From the NCBI GenBank assembly GCA_017505525.1, contig JAFVPB010000015.1, positions 64,026 through 128,025 of the forward strand: a stretch of DNA of 64,000 nt, given 5' to 3'. Positions 41,882 through 50,002 of this stretch are shown here, piece after piece. Within the stretch, counting starts at the first letter, position 1. Every line of letters starts with the position of its first letter. The DNA comes from Clostridia bacterium. GTDB lineage: Bacteria > Bacillota > Clostridia > UMGS1883. The notes below the pieces were generated by a model. It saw only the letters and a program-made list of their open reading frames with translations. It had not been told where the DNA came from and searched no databases. A program made the position numbers and the translations under genes.

Positions 41882-42373
41882 ATGAAAAAATATTTTGTTT
41901 TCTTAATTGCTGTTATAGTTGTGGCATTAGCAGCCTATGGAATTTTAGAAAATTTACCACCATCAAAGGGTAAAGTTGAAGGTATGATTTATAAGCAAGC
42001 TGCAGTTGTTTTATCTTATGAGAACTCAAGCAATCCTTTGATTGCTGCATTAGTTAATAATGCAGATGTTGATGTAGAAAAGATTGATAAAAGTTCTGAT
42101 GGCTATATTGCAACTTGTAAAATCGGGAATCACGATTTTAAATCTGCGTTTGACAAATGTATGAGTAATGAATATACTTCTACTCTTAATCAATTCACCT
42201 CTGATTTTATAGATATATTAAATCAAGAAGAAATGGTTTATGCAACCACTCAAATCAATGTAATAAAGAATTCTGCCGGAAAGTATCAAGCAGAGCTTAC
42301 AGAGAACGATATTGATGTGCTTACGGGCGGTTTTATAACATTTAGTGCATCTTACTTTGAAACAAATGAGTGA
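41882..42373 (+). CDS. Membrane-anchored extracytoplasmic protein, unknown family
   Basis: This 163-residue protein has an uncleaved-looking N-terminal helix (about 4-22, YFVFLIAVIVVALAAYGIL) and an external domain of about 140 residues containing VNNADVDVEKID and KSAFDKCMSNEYTSTLNQF. The start is ATG 41882, after GAGGTAA. The next gene's start follows its stop by 10 bases. Function unknown. Confidence 0.58.
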   Translation: MKKYFVFLIAVIVVALAAYGILENLPPSKGKVEGMIYKQAAVVLSYENSSNPLIAALVNNADVDVEKIDKSSDGYIATCKIGNHDFKSAFDKCMSNEYTSTLNQFTSDFIDILNQEEMVYATTQINVIKNSAGKYQAELTENDIDVLTGGFITFSASYFETNE

Positions 42374-42383
42374 GGATATTATT

Positions 42384-44894
42384 ATGAAACAGATTAAGAG
42401 AATTATATCGCTTTGTTTAATATTATGTATCTGCATTTCAGGAGTTCAAGTAAGTGCAGATAACAGATATACTGAACAAAGTTTGGAAATTGAAAGTGTA
42501 TCAGGAACGGAATCATATAAGGTTTTAAATGTTGATAGTCGTATATATATGTCAGCTTCTGATTTTGGTAAAATTACTCGATACGAGTATAAAGAAGGTC
42601 CGGAAAATGTTTTATATACTTTAGGAGATAAATTTGTATCCGTAAGTAAAAATGAAGGAAAATTATCTCTGCCGATGCAAAACTATTCCACTAAATGTTC
42701 TAAAACTGTAAGCTATAATGGTAACACATACATTGCAATGGACGAGCTGCTTCCTTGGTTAAATGTTGAATGTTCGGTTGCAGATGATAAACTTATTGTT
42801 ACATCTGATGCTATTTCAATGTGGGAGCTTGCAGATGTCTTGATTAACAACTTTGAAACTTATAAATTTAATTTATACAAAGATTTAGGCGAAACTAATG
42901 CTTCATCGGTAGGATTAGCTGCAGCAATGATGTTTGATACGATAGTCAATGTTAGATTTGACAAGCTAATTCCCGTAGGAGATAGTATTTTAGATCCTGC
43001 CGGAAGTTTGTATGATAGGGATTGCTATAGAGATTTATATATAGATATGGCAACAGATGACACATTGTTATCAGCTCAAGCAGATAAGGTTTTTAAAAAA
43101 GCATTTGAAATTAACAAGAATATAGGAACAATCGAAAAAGCTTTGGGAATAGATGAAGACAAACTTAGCAAGCAAGGTGACCAATTCTTGTTAGATTTAG
43201 GCGTAGGAGCAGAAACAATGAGCGATTATGCCACTTTATCAGAAACGTGGAGAGGCACAAGAAAAGCATTGACTTCTGTATCTAAAGCATCTAAGTATTT
43301 TAATCCATTTAAGATACTAAAAAGCTATGAAACAGTTCTTCACACAACCACCGAATATAGAAACTATTTAAAGGATATAACATATGACAGTAAGCAAAAT
43401 AGCGTTATGCAAACCGCTGTCAGAGAAGCATCTATTCGTTTGGATGAAAGTAAAGGTGCAGTTTATTCATATTTAATAGATTTAGGAAATGAATTAGTTG
43501 TTGGTACAACAGAAGACGCTTATAAGAAAATAATTGAAACTGCTTTTGAAGGAAAAAGTTGGGGTTCAATCTTCTTATACTTAGATTTGGCAAAAATTTT
43601 CTACAGTACAATCGTTCCTGTTGCTGATGGAATGTCTGAAATGTCTAAATTCATCATTTACAGTAATGTTAGTGATTATTCTTGGGATAAAGCTTATGAG
43701 TATGCAGGGAAAGAACTAACACAAGACAATATTGCTTTTATGTGTCAAAGCTACATGGCCTCCCTTAAAAGCTCAAAAAAAGCTTTTGAAGGTATGCAGA
43801 CTTTGTTTGATTCAAAGGCTTTTGGATTTTCAATGTTTGGAAATAACGATGGTTTGATGGACCATAGAATAGAACCAACTGAAGAAATGCTAGCACAACT
43901 TGCTCTTACTTCTTCTTGTAGAGAAAATGATTCTACAGAGAATAAAGATAAAAAAGCAAAAGAAATTAGAGAATTATTAAAAAAGTTCATTAAAGCGAGC
44001 GATAATACAGATACATATAATTACAAAAAACATTTAGGGACATGGTATTATACTCCGTTCTCTGATCCTGAACCTAGTGATTATCAATCCTTAACAATTA
44101 CAGATAAAGGTAATAACAAGGCAGAAATTAAGTGGTATGATGGTAGTATAGAAGAAATCACTTTTATTTCAGATAATGTAGCACACGGTAATACTTCAAT
44201 TTCTGAATACTGTGCGGTAGAAGTTCCGTCAGGAATTTCAGAACAACGGAAAAATGTTCCGGTTGTAAATGTTTATGATTTTACACCAATTCAGGGTGAA
44301 GAAAGTATGTATGTGTGTGTGAGAACAACTGATACAGACAGATTAGTTATTGCTGAATGGCAAAGTGCTGTTCGTAGTGTGGATGATGTATTTTCATCTT
44401 TGTCTGAAGATAATGCAAAAGAAATTGCTATCAATAAAAGTGGTTATAAATATGCAGCTTTTTTGAATAAAAACGAAGGTAAGTTTTATTTCTTTATGAC
44501 TAATGATAGAAATGAAGCTAACTATATAGAAGAACATATGCAAAGAAATGGACACCTGCCAAGCGGAATAGAACAAGTAATATATAGTGTTGATGCTTCT
44601 ACAGGCAAATGTGTTGAAGAAAGTAACAATACATCAAAATCAAATTTATCCGAAAATGAAGCAGAAGCTGAATTGAAAAGATGGATAGGTGATTTAGGAA
44701 CTTGGGTAGCAGGAGAAGAAAATGTTTTAGTATGCGATGGACTATATAAATGTAACGGAAAAGAATATTATCAATTCAGATTAAGAGGACTTGTCAATGG
44801 TCATTATACAACTCTAACTTGGTATGTGATTTCTGTGGATGGTTCAGAAATGCTTGAAGGACAATGTAATAATGGCTATCTAAATAAATTTTGA
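42384..44894 (+). CDS. Large secreted protein with amine-oxidase-N-like domain
   Basis: This 836-residue protein is the largest of the operon. It has a signal peptide (about 1-26), a beta-rich N-terminal domain (about 40-140; RIYMSASDFGKITRYEYKEG, NGNTYIAMDELLPWLNVEC) resembling the copper-amine-oxidase N-like stalk domain of Firmicutes surface proteins, a long alpha-helical middle (about 145-530), a beta domain (about 545-650) and a C-terminal PepSY/lipocalin-like region. The start is ATG 42384, where the signal peptide begins. There is no membrane anchor or cell-wall motif. It is probably an exported sensor or scaffold; the role is unknown. Confidence 0.6.
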   Translation: MKQIKRIISLCLILCICISGVQVSADNRYTEQSLEIESVSGTESYKVLNVDSRIYMSASDFGKITRYEYKEGPENVLYTLGDKFVSVSKNEGKLSLPMQNYSTKCSKTVSYNGNTYIAMDELLPWLNVECSVADDKLIVTSDAISMWELADVLINNFETYKFNLYKDLGETNASSVGLAAAMMFDTIVNVRFDKLIPVGDSILDPAGSLYDRDCYRDLYIDMATDDTLLSAQADKVFKKAFEINKNIGTIEKALGIDEDKLSKQGDQFLLDLGVGAETMSDYATLSETWRGTRKALTSVSKASKYFNPFKILKSYETVLHTTTEYRNYLKDITYDSKQNSVMQTAVREASIRLDESKGAVYSYLIDLGNELVVGTTEDAYKKIIETAFEGKSWGSIFLYLDLAKIFYSTIVPVADGMSEMSKFIIYSNVSDYSWDKAYEYAGKELTQDNIAFMCQSYMASLKSSKKAFEGMQTLFDSKAFGFSMFGNNDGLMDHRIEPTEEMLAQLALTSSCRENDSTENKDKKAKEIRELLKKFIKASDNTDTYNYKKHLGTWYYTPFSDPEPSDYQSLTITDKGNNKAEIKWYDGSIEEITFISDNVAHGNTSISEYCAVEVPSGISEQRKNVPVVNVYDFTPIQGEESMYVCVRTTDTDRLVIAEWQSAVRSVDDVFSSLSEDNAKEIAINKSGYKYAAFLNKNEGKFYFFMTNDRNEANYIEEHMQRNGHLPSGIEQVIYSVDASTGKCVEESNNTSKSNLSENEAEAELKRWIGDLGTWVAGEENVLVCDGLYKCNGKEYYQFRLRGLVNGHYTTLTWYVISVDGSEMLEGQCNNGYLNKF

Positions 44895-44914
44895 TTTAGC
44901 GGAGGAGATTAAGA

Positions 44915-45304
44915 ATGGGATATTACATAAAAAAAGCTCAAGAAACAATTTTGGATTGTATAAAAAGGATGCCTCTTGGCGATATATTGCTGACTTTAGC
45001 ACCTATATTTATGATAACAATGGCAATAAGCTCCGTATTGAGTATATTTAACATCGGAGGTTCTCAGGCGGTTAACGATTTCTTTAGAGCAATATATTTT
45101 GTTTATATTTTTTCTATGGTTGCTTGTTTTGCAACAAACAAATTGACTTTAATGAGTGGTATTTTAGGATTAAAAGCTATTGTGTTTATCGTGTATATAA
45201 TTCGCTCAGGAATATACCTTAATGCGGTTGTGAACTTTTTAGGATACGCATTATTGGCTTACTTCTTCTACTACCTCTACTCTAAACGAAAAGAAGAAGT
45301 TTAA
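44915..45304 (+). CDS. Small four-helix membrane protein
   Basis: This 129-residue protein has four predicted membrane helices (about 22-42, 52-72, 78-98, 104-123) and a charged C-terminus (KRKEEV). AGGAG precedes the ATG. I do not recognise the family. It ends next to the GTG-containing ribosome site of the following lipoprotein gene. Confidence 0.6.
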   Translation: MGYYIKKAQETILDCIKRMPLGDILLTLAPIFMITMAISSVLSIFNIGGSQAVNDFFRAIYFVYIFSMVACFATNKLTLMSGILGLKAIVFIVYIIRSGIYLNAVVNFLGYALLAYFFYYLYSKRKEEV

Positions 45305-45321
45305 TCGTGGAGGTGCTGATG

Positions 45322-46281
45322 ATGAAAAAGAAAACTTTAATAATTAGCATCTTACTTGTTGTCTTGCTTTTTGTTGTATCCGGATGCGGAAAATCCGGGC
45401 AATCGGGAAACAAAATGCTTGAAGATTTAAGACTTCAAAGTGATGTTACTGAGTGGAATGGATTAACTTTTGACCTTACAGAATGTGAGATTCTAACCCA
45501 AACACCGCAAGGCGAAACACAATGTGTCTATGAGTGTAAAATACTCAAAGAAAATGAAGAATATGAAATTGTGGCAAACGCTACGATTACATATTCTTAT
45601 GGTGAAGATATAGGTTGGAGATTTACAGATTATGATGAAAATGAAATTGATGTAATTCCGTTATCAGGAATGAATGATGATGCTGTAAAGAACAGAATCA
45701 GAATTGATTATACAAACTATGACGATGACAATCTTACTATATCTAACATTAAACACGATTTTAATAAAGATGCAAAAACAGACACGATAGTTGCCGATTA
45801 TAGTTATTCTCCAAAGTGGTACACAAAATCAGGAACAGTAACAATGAATCTTGAATTTACAAACAATTCTTGGCAAGTTGTATCACATTCTGAAGATAAC
45901 CACCAAATGAATTGGAATTTGGCTGATTTAGTTGGAACTTGGCAAATAACTTGTCCCGGCGATAACTATACAGTTGAGTTTAAAGTAACATCTGTGGATC
46001 AATCTAATAATACTGTTACAATGCAATGCAGACACGCACCAACAGGATTCATTGCAGGTGGCAGAGAAGGTTCTGAACTGATTAAATCAAAAGAATATAC
46101 CGAACCAAAGCAATACACTTTTAAATTTAGAGAAGATGACAAAAATGGCCCTTATGTTTATGTAGGAACATACGAATTTTATGAAAATTTGTTTGATCAT
46201 AGCTATTTTTTATATGTTTATGATAATGAAGTTTCCGTGCTACATGGAGCTAATGAATATGTTACAACAAAAATTAATTGA
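45322..46281 (+). CDS. Predicted lipoprotein with C-terminal lipocalin-like domain
   Basis: This 319-residue protein has a signal with a clear lipobox (VVSGC, lipidated C22). The mature protein has two beta-rich parts; the second (about 205-319) begins LVGTWQITCPGDNYTVEFKV, the GxW start common in lipocalin-like domains and similar in style to the 36.7-kb protein. The start is ATG 45322, 8 bases after GGAGG. It is the last large gene of the accessory run. Confidence 0.62.
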   Translation: MKKKTLIISILLVVLLFVVSGCGKSGQSGNKMLEDLRLQSDVTEWNGLTFDLTECEILTQTPQGETQCVYECKILKENEEYEIVANATITYSYGEDIGWRFTDYDENEIDVIPLSGMNDDAVKNRIRIDYTNYDDDNLTISNIKHDFNKDAKTDTIVADYSYSPKWYTKSGTVTMNLEFTNNSWQVVSHSEDNHQMNWNLADLVGTWQITCPGDNYTVEFKVTSVDQSNNTVTMQCRHAPTGFIAGGREGSELIKSKEYTEPKQYTFKFREDDKNGPYVYVGTYEFYENLFDHSYFLYVYDNEVSVLHGANEYVTTKIN

Positions 46282-46304
46282 TTGGTTTTCAGGAGGAAAG
46301 GATT

Positions 46305-46397
46305 ATGGATATTAAAACAATGATGAATAAGCAAAATATAATGATTATAACCATGCAGATCCAAGTTGCCCATCGATATGAACCTAATGATCCATAA
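46305..46397 (+). CDS. Possible 30-residue peptide or gene stub
   Basis: An ATG with a strong AGGAGGAAAGG site opens a 30-codon frame (MDIKTMMNKQNIMIITMQIQ ... EPNDP) that ends 11 bases before the operon terminator. It could be a real small peptide or the start of a gene whose remainder was deleted. Nothing else supports it. Confidence 0.35.
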   Translation: MDIKTMMNKQNIMIITMQIQVAHRYEPNDP

Positions 46398-46407
46398 TCT
46401 CATTATT

Positions 46408-46445
46408 AATCCCCTTGTCATTTTGTGACAAGGGGATTACTTTTT
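46408..46445 (+). terminator. Strong terminator ending the accessory operon
   Basis: Perfect 13-bp arms (46408-46420 and 46426-46438) with loop TTTTG and a following T-rich run. It is the first clear terminator after 29.0 kb on the plus strand, which supports one long transcription unit. It may also serve the minus-strand gene ending at 46444. Confidence 0.85.
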
Positions 46446-47001
46446 ATGACAACAACAGTTTCCTTGCAAGTATAAATAAGCTATTATCTACTGACGGAAT
46501 ATCTCTCAAAAGAGGATCTTTCATATATTCCACATCGGGATTAAAATCGGTTTTTATGGATTGATAAATTTTGTTTCTTGCATCAAACTCCGCTTTCGCA
46601 TAAGTAATTTTGCCGAATTTGTAATTCTCAATTACAGGAGCAATTATCACTCTGACTTTTTCAAGGTTATTTGCGTAAAAATCAGATCGCAAATACATAT
46701 CCCGATATTGCCATATTGCGCTATTTGCAATATCGACAAGCTCGCCATAGCTATAATCGTTTGTCTGTCCTTTTAGCCAAGCATTAAAGAATATGCGATT
46801 TGATTTTGCTCTTGCATCGGCATATCCCAACCCGTTCTGTACTTCGGTTAAACTATCGCCTATAAAACTTTCAACAAGAATAATCGCTTCATTTGAAGCA
46901 TTGCATGGTGCCGACTCTCTCGGCACTTCTGCTGCACTTACAGAAAATGAACTTAATAAAACTGATACGATGGATATGATGGATATGATTGATTTCTTCA
47001 T
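46444..47001 (-). CDS. Secreted protein, unknown family
   Basis: This 185-residue protein has a signal peptide (about 1-24; MKKSIISIISIVSVLLSSFS, cleavage near VSAAE) and a helical mature domain. The start is ATG 47001, 7 bases after GGAGGTG; the upstream extension is not needed. It is convergent with the accessory operon and follows the tnpV relic in the same direction. Its relation to the operon is unclear. Confidence 0.6.
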   Translation of the reverse strand: MKKSIISIISIVSVLLSSFSVSAAEVPRESAPCNASNEAIILVESFIGDSLTEVQNGLGYADARAKSNRIFFNAWLKGQTNDYSYGELVDIANSAIWQYRDMYLRSDFYANNLEKVRVIIAPVIENYKFGKITYAKAEFDARNKIYQSIKTDFNPDVEYMKDPLLRDIPSVDNSLFILARKLLLS

Positions 47002-47002
47002 T

Positions 47003-47384
47003 TTATTGCACCTCCATAGAATATACAAATTCTCGTAATACAATTTCTTCTGAGGAATGTTTTATACTGTTCATTGCACCAACCCAAGCCATTTGGTCTT
47101 TTGCTTTTAGTTCTTGTGTAACGCCTTGTTTGGCTGCCATGTCCTTTATGAGCTTATTGACCATTTCTTTTGCAGTCGTGTCAACTTCTTCAAGATATGC
47201 AAGCCAAGTTCCGTTAAGCATTTTATGAGTAAAAACAAGGTCTGTTCTCTTTGATGAATTTTGCGTGCAACCTTCCATACTTGCCGATGTTGTAAACCTT
47301 GTCATCGGGAACAGTAAGGTTTGGAATGTAATAATCACCGTTTCTTACATACTCAATTCCGTTTTCAATAATTTTTTCTTTCAT
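47003..47384 (-). pseudogene. tnpV: Frameshifted tnpV (Tn4451-type transposon protein)
   Basis: The start at 47384 reads KEKIIENGIEYVRNGDYYIP and IGKYGRLHAKFIKENRPCFY, then hits a stop near 47230. The adjacent frame continues with MLNGTWLAYLEEVDTTAKEM and KAKDQMAWVGAMNSIKHSSE. Together they make one TnpV protein with a single small indel in the T-run around 47230. TnpV is carried by Tn4451-like elements with a TnpX serine recombinase, whose tail is found at the other end of the island. Confidence 0.85.
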
Positions 47385-47457
47385 AGCGTAAACGCCTCCT
47401 TTGAATTTGGTATCTTCATTTTATCAGAAGGCAGTTACTTTGACGAATGTACGGATA

Positions 47458-47498
47458 AAAAAGAAAAAGCCGAAAACCCATTTTACTGAGTTTTCAGC
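47458..47498 (-). terminator. Terminator downstream of the TSCPD gene
   Basis: On the minus strand, GCTGAAAAC and GTTTTCGGC (47498-47490 and 47477-47469) form a stem followed by a T-run. Between it and the TSCPD stop lies only a 15-codon frame (MPRPNKEVILKNMKI), probably a gene stub. Confidence 0.65.
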
Positions 47499-47578
47499 TC
47501 TATCTTTTGCCTTTTCTATGCCAATTCAGCTAAATTTTCATATTTTTCAAAATTACTTCCTTATTTGGTCTTGGCATT

Positions 47579-47600
47579 ATTGTATCTCCGTTTTTTATTT
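47579..47600 (-). repeat. Right copy of the 22-bp inverted repeat bounding the island
   Basis: Perfect complement of 28947-28968. On the minus strand it begins at the last codons of the TSCPD gene and includes its stop. Confidence 0.85.
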
Positions 47601-47852
47601 GTTTTCTTCTATTGCTTTCTTTAATGCTTTTGCAACCTGGTCGGGGCAGCTTGTGCCGCGTCCGTTACAGTTAATTCCCTCAATCCGTTTAATTGCTTCT
47701 TGCGCTTTCATACCCTTAAGGAGAGAGGCAATTCCCTGCAGATTTCCGTTGCATCCGCCAACTATGCTCACATTTAAAATGGTGTCGTTCTCATCGAGCT
47801 CAACCACAGTTTTTCGCGAGCACACTCCTTTGTTGGTGTATTCCGTTATCAT
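47595..47852 (-). CDS. TSCPD-domain protein (TIGR03905 type)
   Basis: This 85-residue protein has the TSCPD domain, named for its TSCPDQVAKAL motif near the C-terminus, and conserved cysteines in CSRKT, GGCNGN and INCNGRGTSC. The domain also occurs at the end of B12-dependent ribonucleotide reductases; the stand-alone form's role is not established. GGAGAAAT precedes the ATG. A MITE-like element separates it from the Asp23 gene upstream. Confidence 0.9.
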   Translation of the reverse strand: MITEYTNKGVCSRKTVVELDENDTILNVSIVGGCNGNLQGIASLLKGMKAQEAIKRIEGINCNGRGTSCPDQVAKALKKAIEENK

Positions 47853-47870
47853 TTATTTCTCCTTACAAGC

Positions 47871-48138
47871 AGATGCGTTAATATCTGAACCCGTTTTTTG
47901 GCGGATTTTTTCGCCCCTGCTTTGTTAAAATACTCGCAAATACGTCAGTATTAGCTCCGTTTTTGCCTCGCATTGCCTGAAAAAATCCAGACAAAAAAAT
48001 CTAAAAGACCATAAAACTTTTAAATCAGTGATTTTTCAAGACGAAAGGTCGTAGGAATATTAAATATATTTCAAGACCAACAACACAGAAAAAGCCTGAT
48101 TTTAAAGCTTTTGGCGGAGTTCAGATACTAACGCATCT
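47871..48138. repeat. 268-bp MITE-like element with 20-bp terminal inverted repeats
   Basis: AGATGCGTTAATATCTGAAC (47871-47890) matches the complement of 48119-48138 with one mismatch. The interior is non-coding and AT-rich. Its right end supplies the TAG stop of the Asp23 gene, so it inserted at or rewrote that gene's 3' end. It fills the whole gap between the two genes. Confidence 0.75.
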
Positions 48139-48508
48139 ACTTGGTTTCTTCGTTTTCTACCTTTTCGGGCTCGATTCCGTCTACAAAAACATTAACAGTA
48201 ATGTTTTCAAGACCTGCATAGCTTTCAACAGCATTTTTAACGTTTGCCTGCAGAGCTTCTGCCACATCGTTGATTTTCACGCCGAATCTTACGGTTATAT
48301 GAACATCAATAATTGTTCCTTCTTCCGTCATCTCGACTTTTATTCCCTTAGCAGGAACCTTCTTGCCGAGTAAATCACCCCACGCCGAGCCTGTTCCAAG
48401 TCCGCAAACTCCATCAACCTCACGTGCTGAAATTGCGCTTATTCTAACTATAACTTCTTCTGATATTTTGATATTACCATTTTGTGTTGCAATAAATTCT
48501 TCTGTCAT
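48137..48508 (-). CDS. Asp23/Gls24-family envelope stress protein
   Basis: This 123-residue Asp23 (DUF322) protein shows NGNIKISEEVIVRISAISAREV, GVCGLGTGSAW and ISVRFGVKI-type beta strands (VHITVRFGVKINDVAEALQ). Members associate with the membrane under cell-wall stress. The start is ATG 48508, about 9 bases after AAAGG. It lies downstream of the spoIIIA operon, as in many Clostridia. Confidence 0.88.
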   Translation of the reverse strand: MTEEFIATQNGNIKISEEVIVRISAISAREVDGVCGLGTGSAWGDLLGKKVPAKGIKVEMTEEGTIIDVHITVRFGVKINDVAEALQANVKNAVESYAGLENITVNVFVDGIEPEKVENEETK

Positions 48509-48586
48509 CTTACCCATCCTTTCCTATTTGTAATAGGTTCTCTCTTTTAGTATTATATCATATTGAAAAAAATAATCAAGTACCAA

Positions 48587-49090
48587 TCAATTCATTTCCA
48601 TGATTTTAATTTTGTCCTGTGCTATACCGCTCTGCTCTGTTACAATTTCGGTAATTATGGCAACATTTGCACTGTCGAGCGAGTCTGTTTTAACCACAAC
48701 ATTTGCCATAGAATTATTTATATAGCAAACGGCATCTTTAAAGCCTTTTGCCCTTAAAAGGTTTTCAATTGCCGTTTCTGTTTCTGTATTCTGAGCAAGT
48801 TCTAATACTCCCTGTTCTGCAGATGCCTTGGCAGCCGCATCTGCGCTTTCGTTTTCGATTATAGAATTAAATGTTTCAATACTTCTGCTTCTTCCCGCCT
48901 CGCGATCAATCCTTGCCTGACTGAAAAAATCCTCCTCTGTTACTGTTTCCGAGCCAACAAGCTGTGCCTCGCCAAGATATTTACCCGTTTCCGTATAATC
49001 TTTGCCTTCTTTTGTTGCATTAAGATATCCTGCAGTGCCAACAACTATTGCAAGAGCCGCAATAACAAGTTGCTTTTTCTTAATTACCAT
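48587..49090 (-). CDS. spoIIIAH: Stage III sporulation protein AH
   Basis: This 167-residue protein has one N-terminal membrane helix (about 6-23) and a ring-forming YscJ/FliF-like domain at the C-terminus (AIENLLRAKGFKDAVCYINN, then VNVVVKT-type strands). It forms the mother-cell half of the feeding-tube channel with SpoIIQ. Several consecutive ATGs occur; I chose 49090 for spacing to AAGGA. It overlaps spoIIIAG. Confidence 0.88.
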   Translation of the reverse strand: MVIKKKQLVIAALAIVVGTAGYLNATKEGKDYTETGKYLGEAQLVGSETVTEEDFFSQARIDREAGRSRSIETFNSIIENESADAAAKASAEQGVLELAQNTETETAIENLLRAKGFKDAVCYINNSMANVVVKTDSLDSANVAIITEIVTEQSGIAQDKIKIMEMN

Positions 49091-49577
49091 CATCATTTCC
49101 TTCATTCCTTTCAAACACCTCTATTTTATGCGGCGCTATCTGCAGCACCGTTTGCGCAGCACGGATAAGAGATTCCTTCACCTTTATATTTCCGCCACCA
49201 TCAGCTATAATTATCACGCCTCTCACAACAGGCTGAATATTTTCCTCAACAAGAGCCCGCTGCTCGCCCTGCGAATTTAAAACAACCGTTTTTTTATCGT
49301 TCGCGGCTATGTCATATCCAAAGTTTTTTTTGCCGTCATTTTCATATGTAAGCATAACTGTTACTTCCCCCGCGCCCTTAATTTCGGAAAGAGTATGGGT
49401 AAGCTCGTCTTTAAGTGAACTTTCCTCACAAGAAGGTGTGGTTGCTTCCTCTTTTTTCTTTGAAGGCTCCTCTATACTGAAGGCATTTCCCAGCGCAATC
49501 ATCAAAATACCTGCCGCTAATAATATATATATTACGCTTGTGCCCTTTTTATCCCTGAAAATTTTACTTATTTTCAT
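49080..49577 (-). CDS. spoIIIAG: Stage III sporulation protein AG
   Basis: This 165-residue protein has one N-terminal helix (about 15-32, TSVIYILLAAGILMIALGN) and a ring-building domain with LTHTLSEIKGAGEVTVMLTY and VVRGVIIIADGG. It forms the large SpoIIIAG ring of the channel between mother cell and forespore. GAAGGTGAT precedes the ATG, and the gene overlaps spoIIIAF by 14 bases. Confidence 0.92.
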   Translation of the reverse strand: MKISKIFRDKKGTSVIYILLAAGILMIALGNAFSIEEPSKKKEEATTPSCEESSLKDELTHTLSEIKGAGEVTVMLTYENDGKKNFGYDIAANDKKTVVLNSQGEQRALVEENIQPVVRGVIIIADGGGNIKVKESLIRAAQTVLQIAPHKIEVFERNEGNDDGN

Positions 49578-49995
49578 AAATCACCTTCACCCTTTCACGC
49601 GGCACACCCAAAGTCTGTGTTACAAAACGGAGAGCCGCACTTTCATCCTCCGTGCACCTGAGCGTTACCCTTGTTATATTACCGTTGTTGTCAGTTTCAA
49701 CAAAGCTATTGCCGCTTTTCATTTCTTTTTCTATCGCTGCTTTTAAATTTTCTTTATGCCTCTTTATAACCTCCGCCGTATAAAGCGCCTCTTTTTCAGA
49801 GTAGTCAGCTTCTATTTTCTCTATATTTATGCCTGTAAAATTGATTTTCCCTTCAGGAAACTCGAGTATTGAACTGATAATCATAAATCCCGCTGCCATA
49901 GAAGCAAATTTTTTTATTCCACCCTCGGGAATAAGCATAAGAGCAAACGATATAAGCGTCATCACACTGCCCACTGAAATTATATATTCTCTCAT
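49564..49995 (-). CDS. spoIIIAF: Stage III sporulation protein AF
   Basis: This 143-residue protein has two N-terminal membrane helices (about 5-25 and 31-48) and a C-terminal soluble domain related to the SpoIIIAG ring fold (VTLRCTEDESAALRFVTQTL). The start is ATG 49995 or the GTG at 50001, with GAGGTG adjacent. It lies 1 base from spoIIIAE. Confidence 0.9.
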   Translation of the reverse strand: MREYIISVGSVMTLISFALMLIPEGGIKKFASMAAGFMIISSILEFPEGKINFTGINIEKIEADYSEKEALYTAEVIKRHKENLKAAIEKEMKSGNSFVETDNNGNITRVTLRCTEDESAALRFVTQTLGVPRERVKVIYENK

Positions 49996-50002
49996 ACCCA
50001 CC

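Noticed and set aside
30055-46397. Interpretation as a tellurite-resistance locus or type VII secretion system
   Set aside because: There are no TerC/TerD/TerZ-type, FtsK/EssC-type or WXG100-type genes; only the VWA, phosphatase and kinase are shared with Ter-linked modules.
30055-46397. Prophage or conjugative element
   Set aside because: No capsid, portal, terminase, relaxase or type IV secretion genes are visible in the island.
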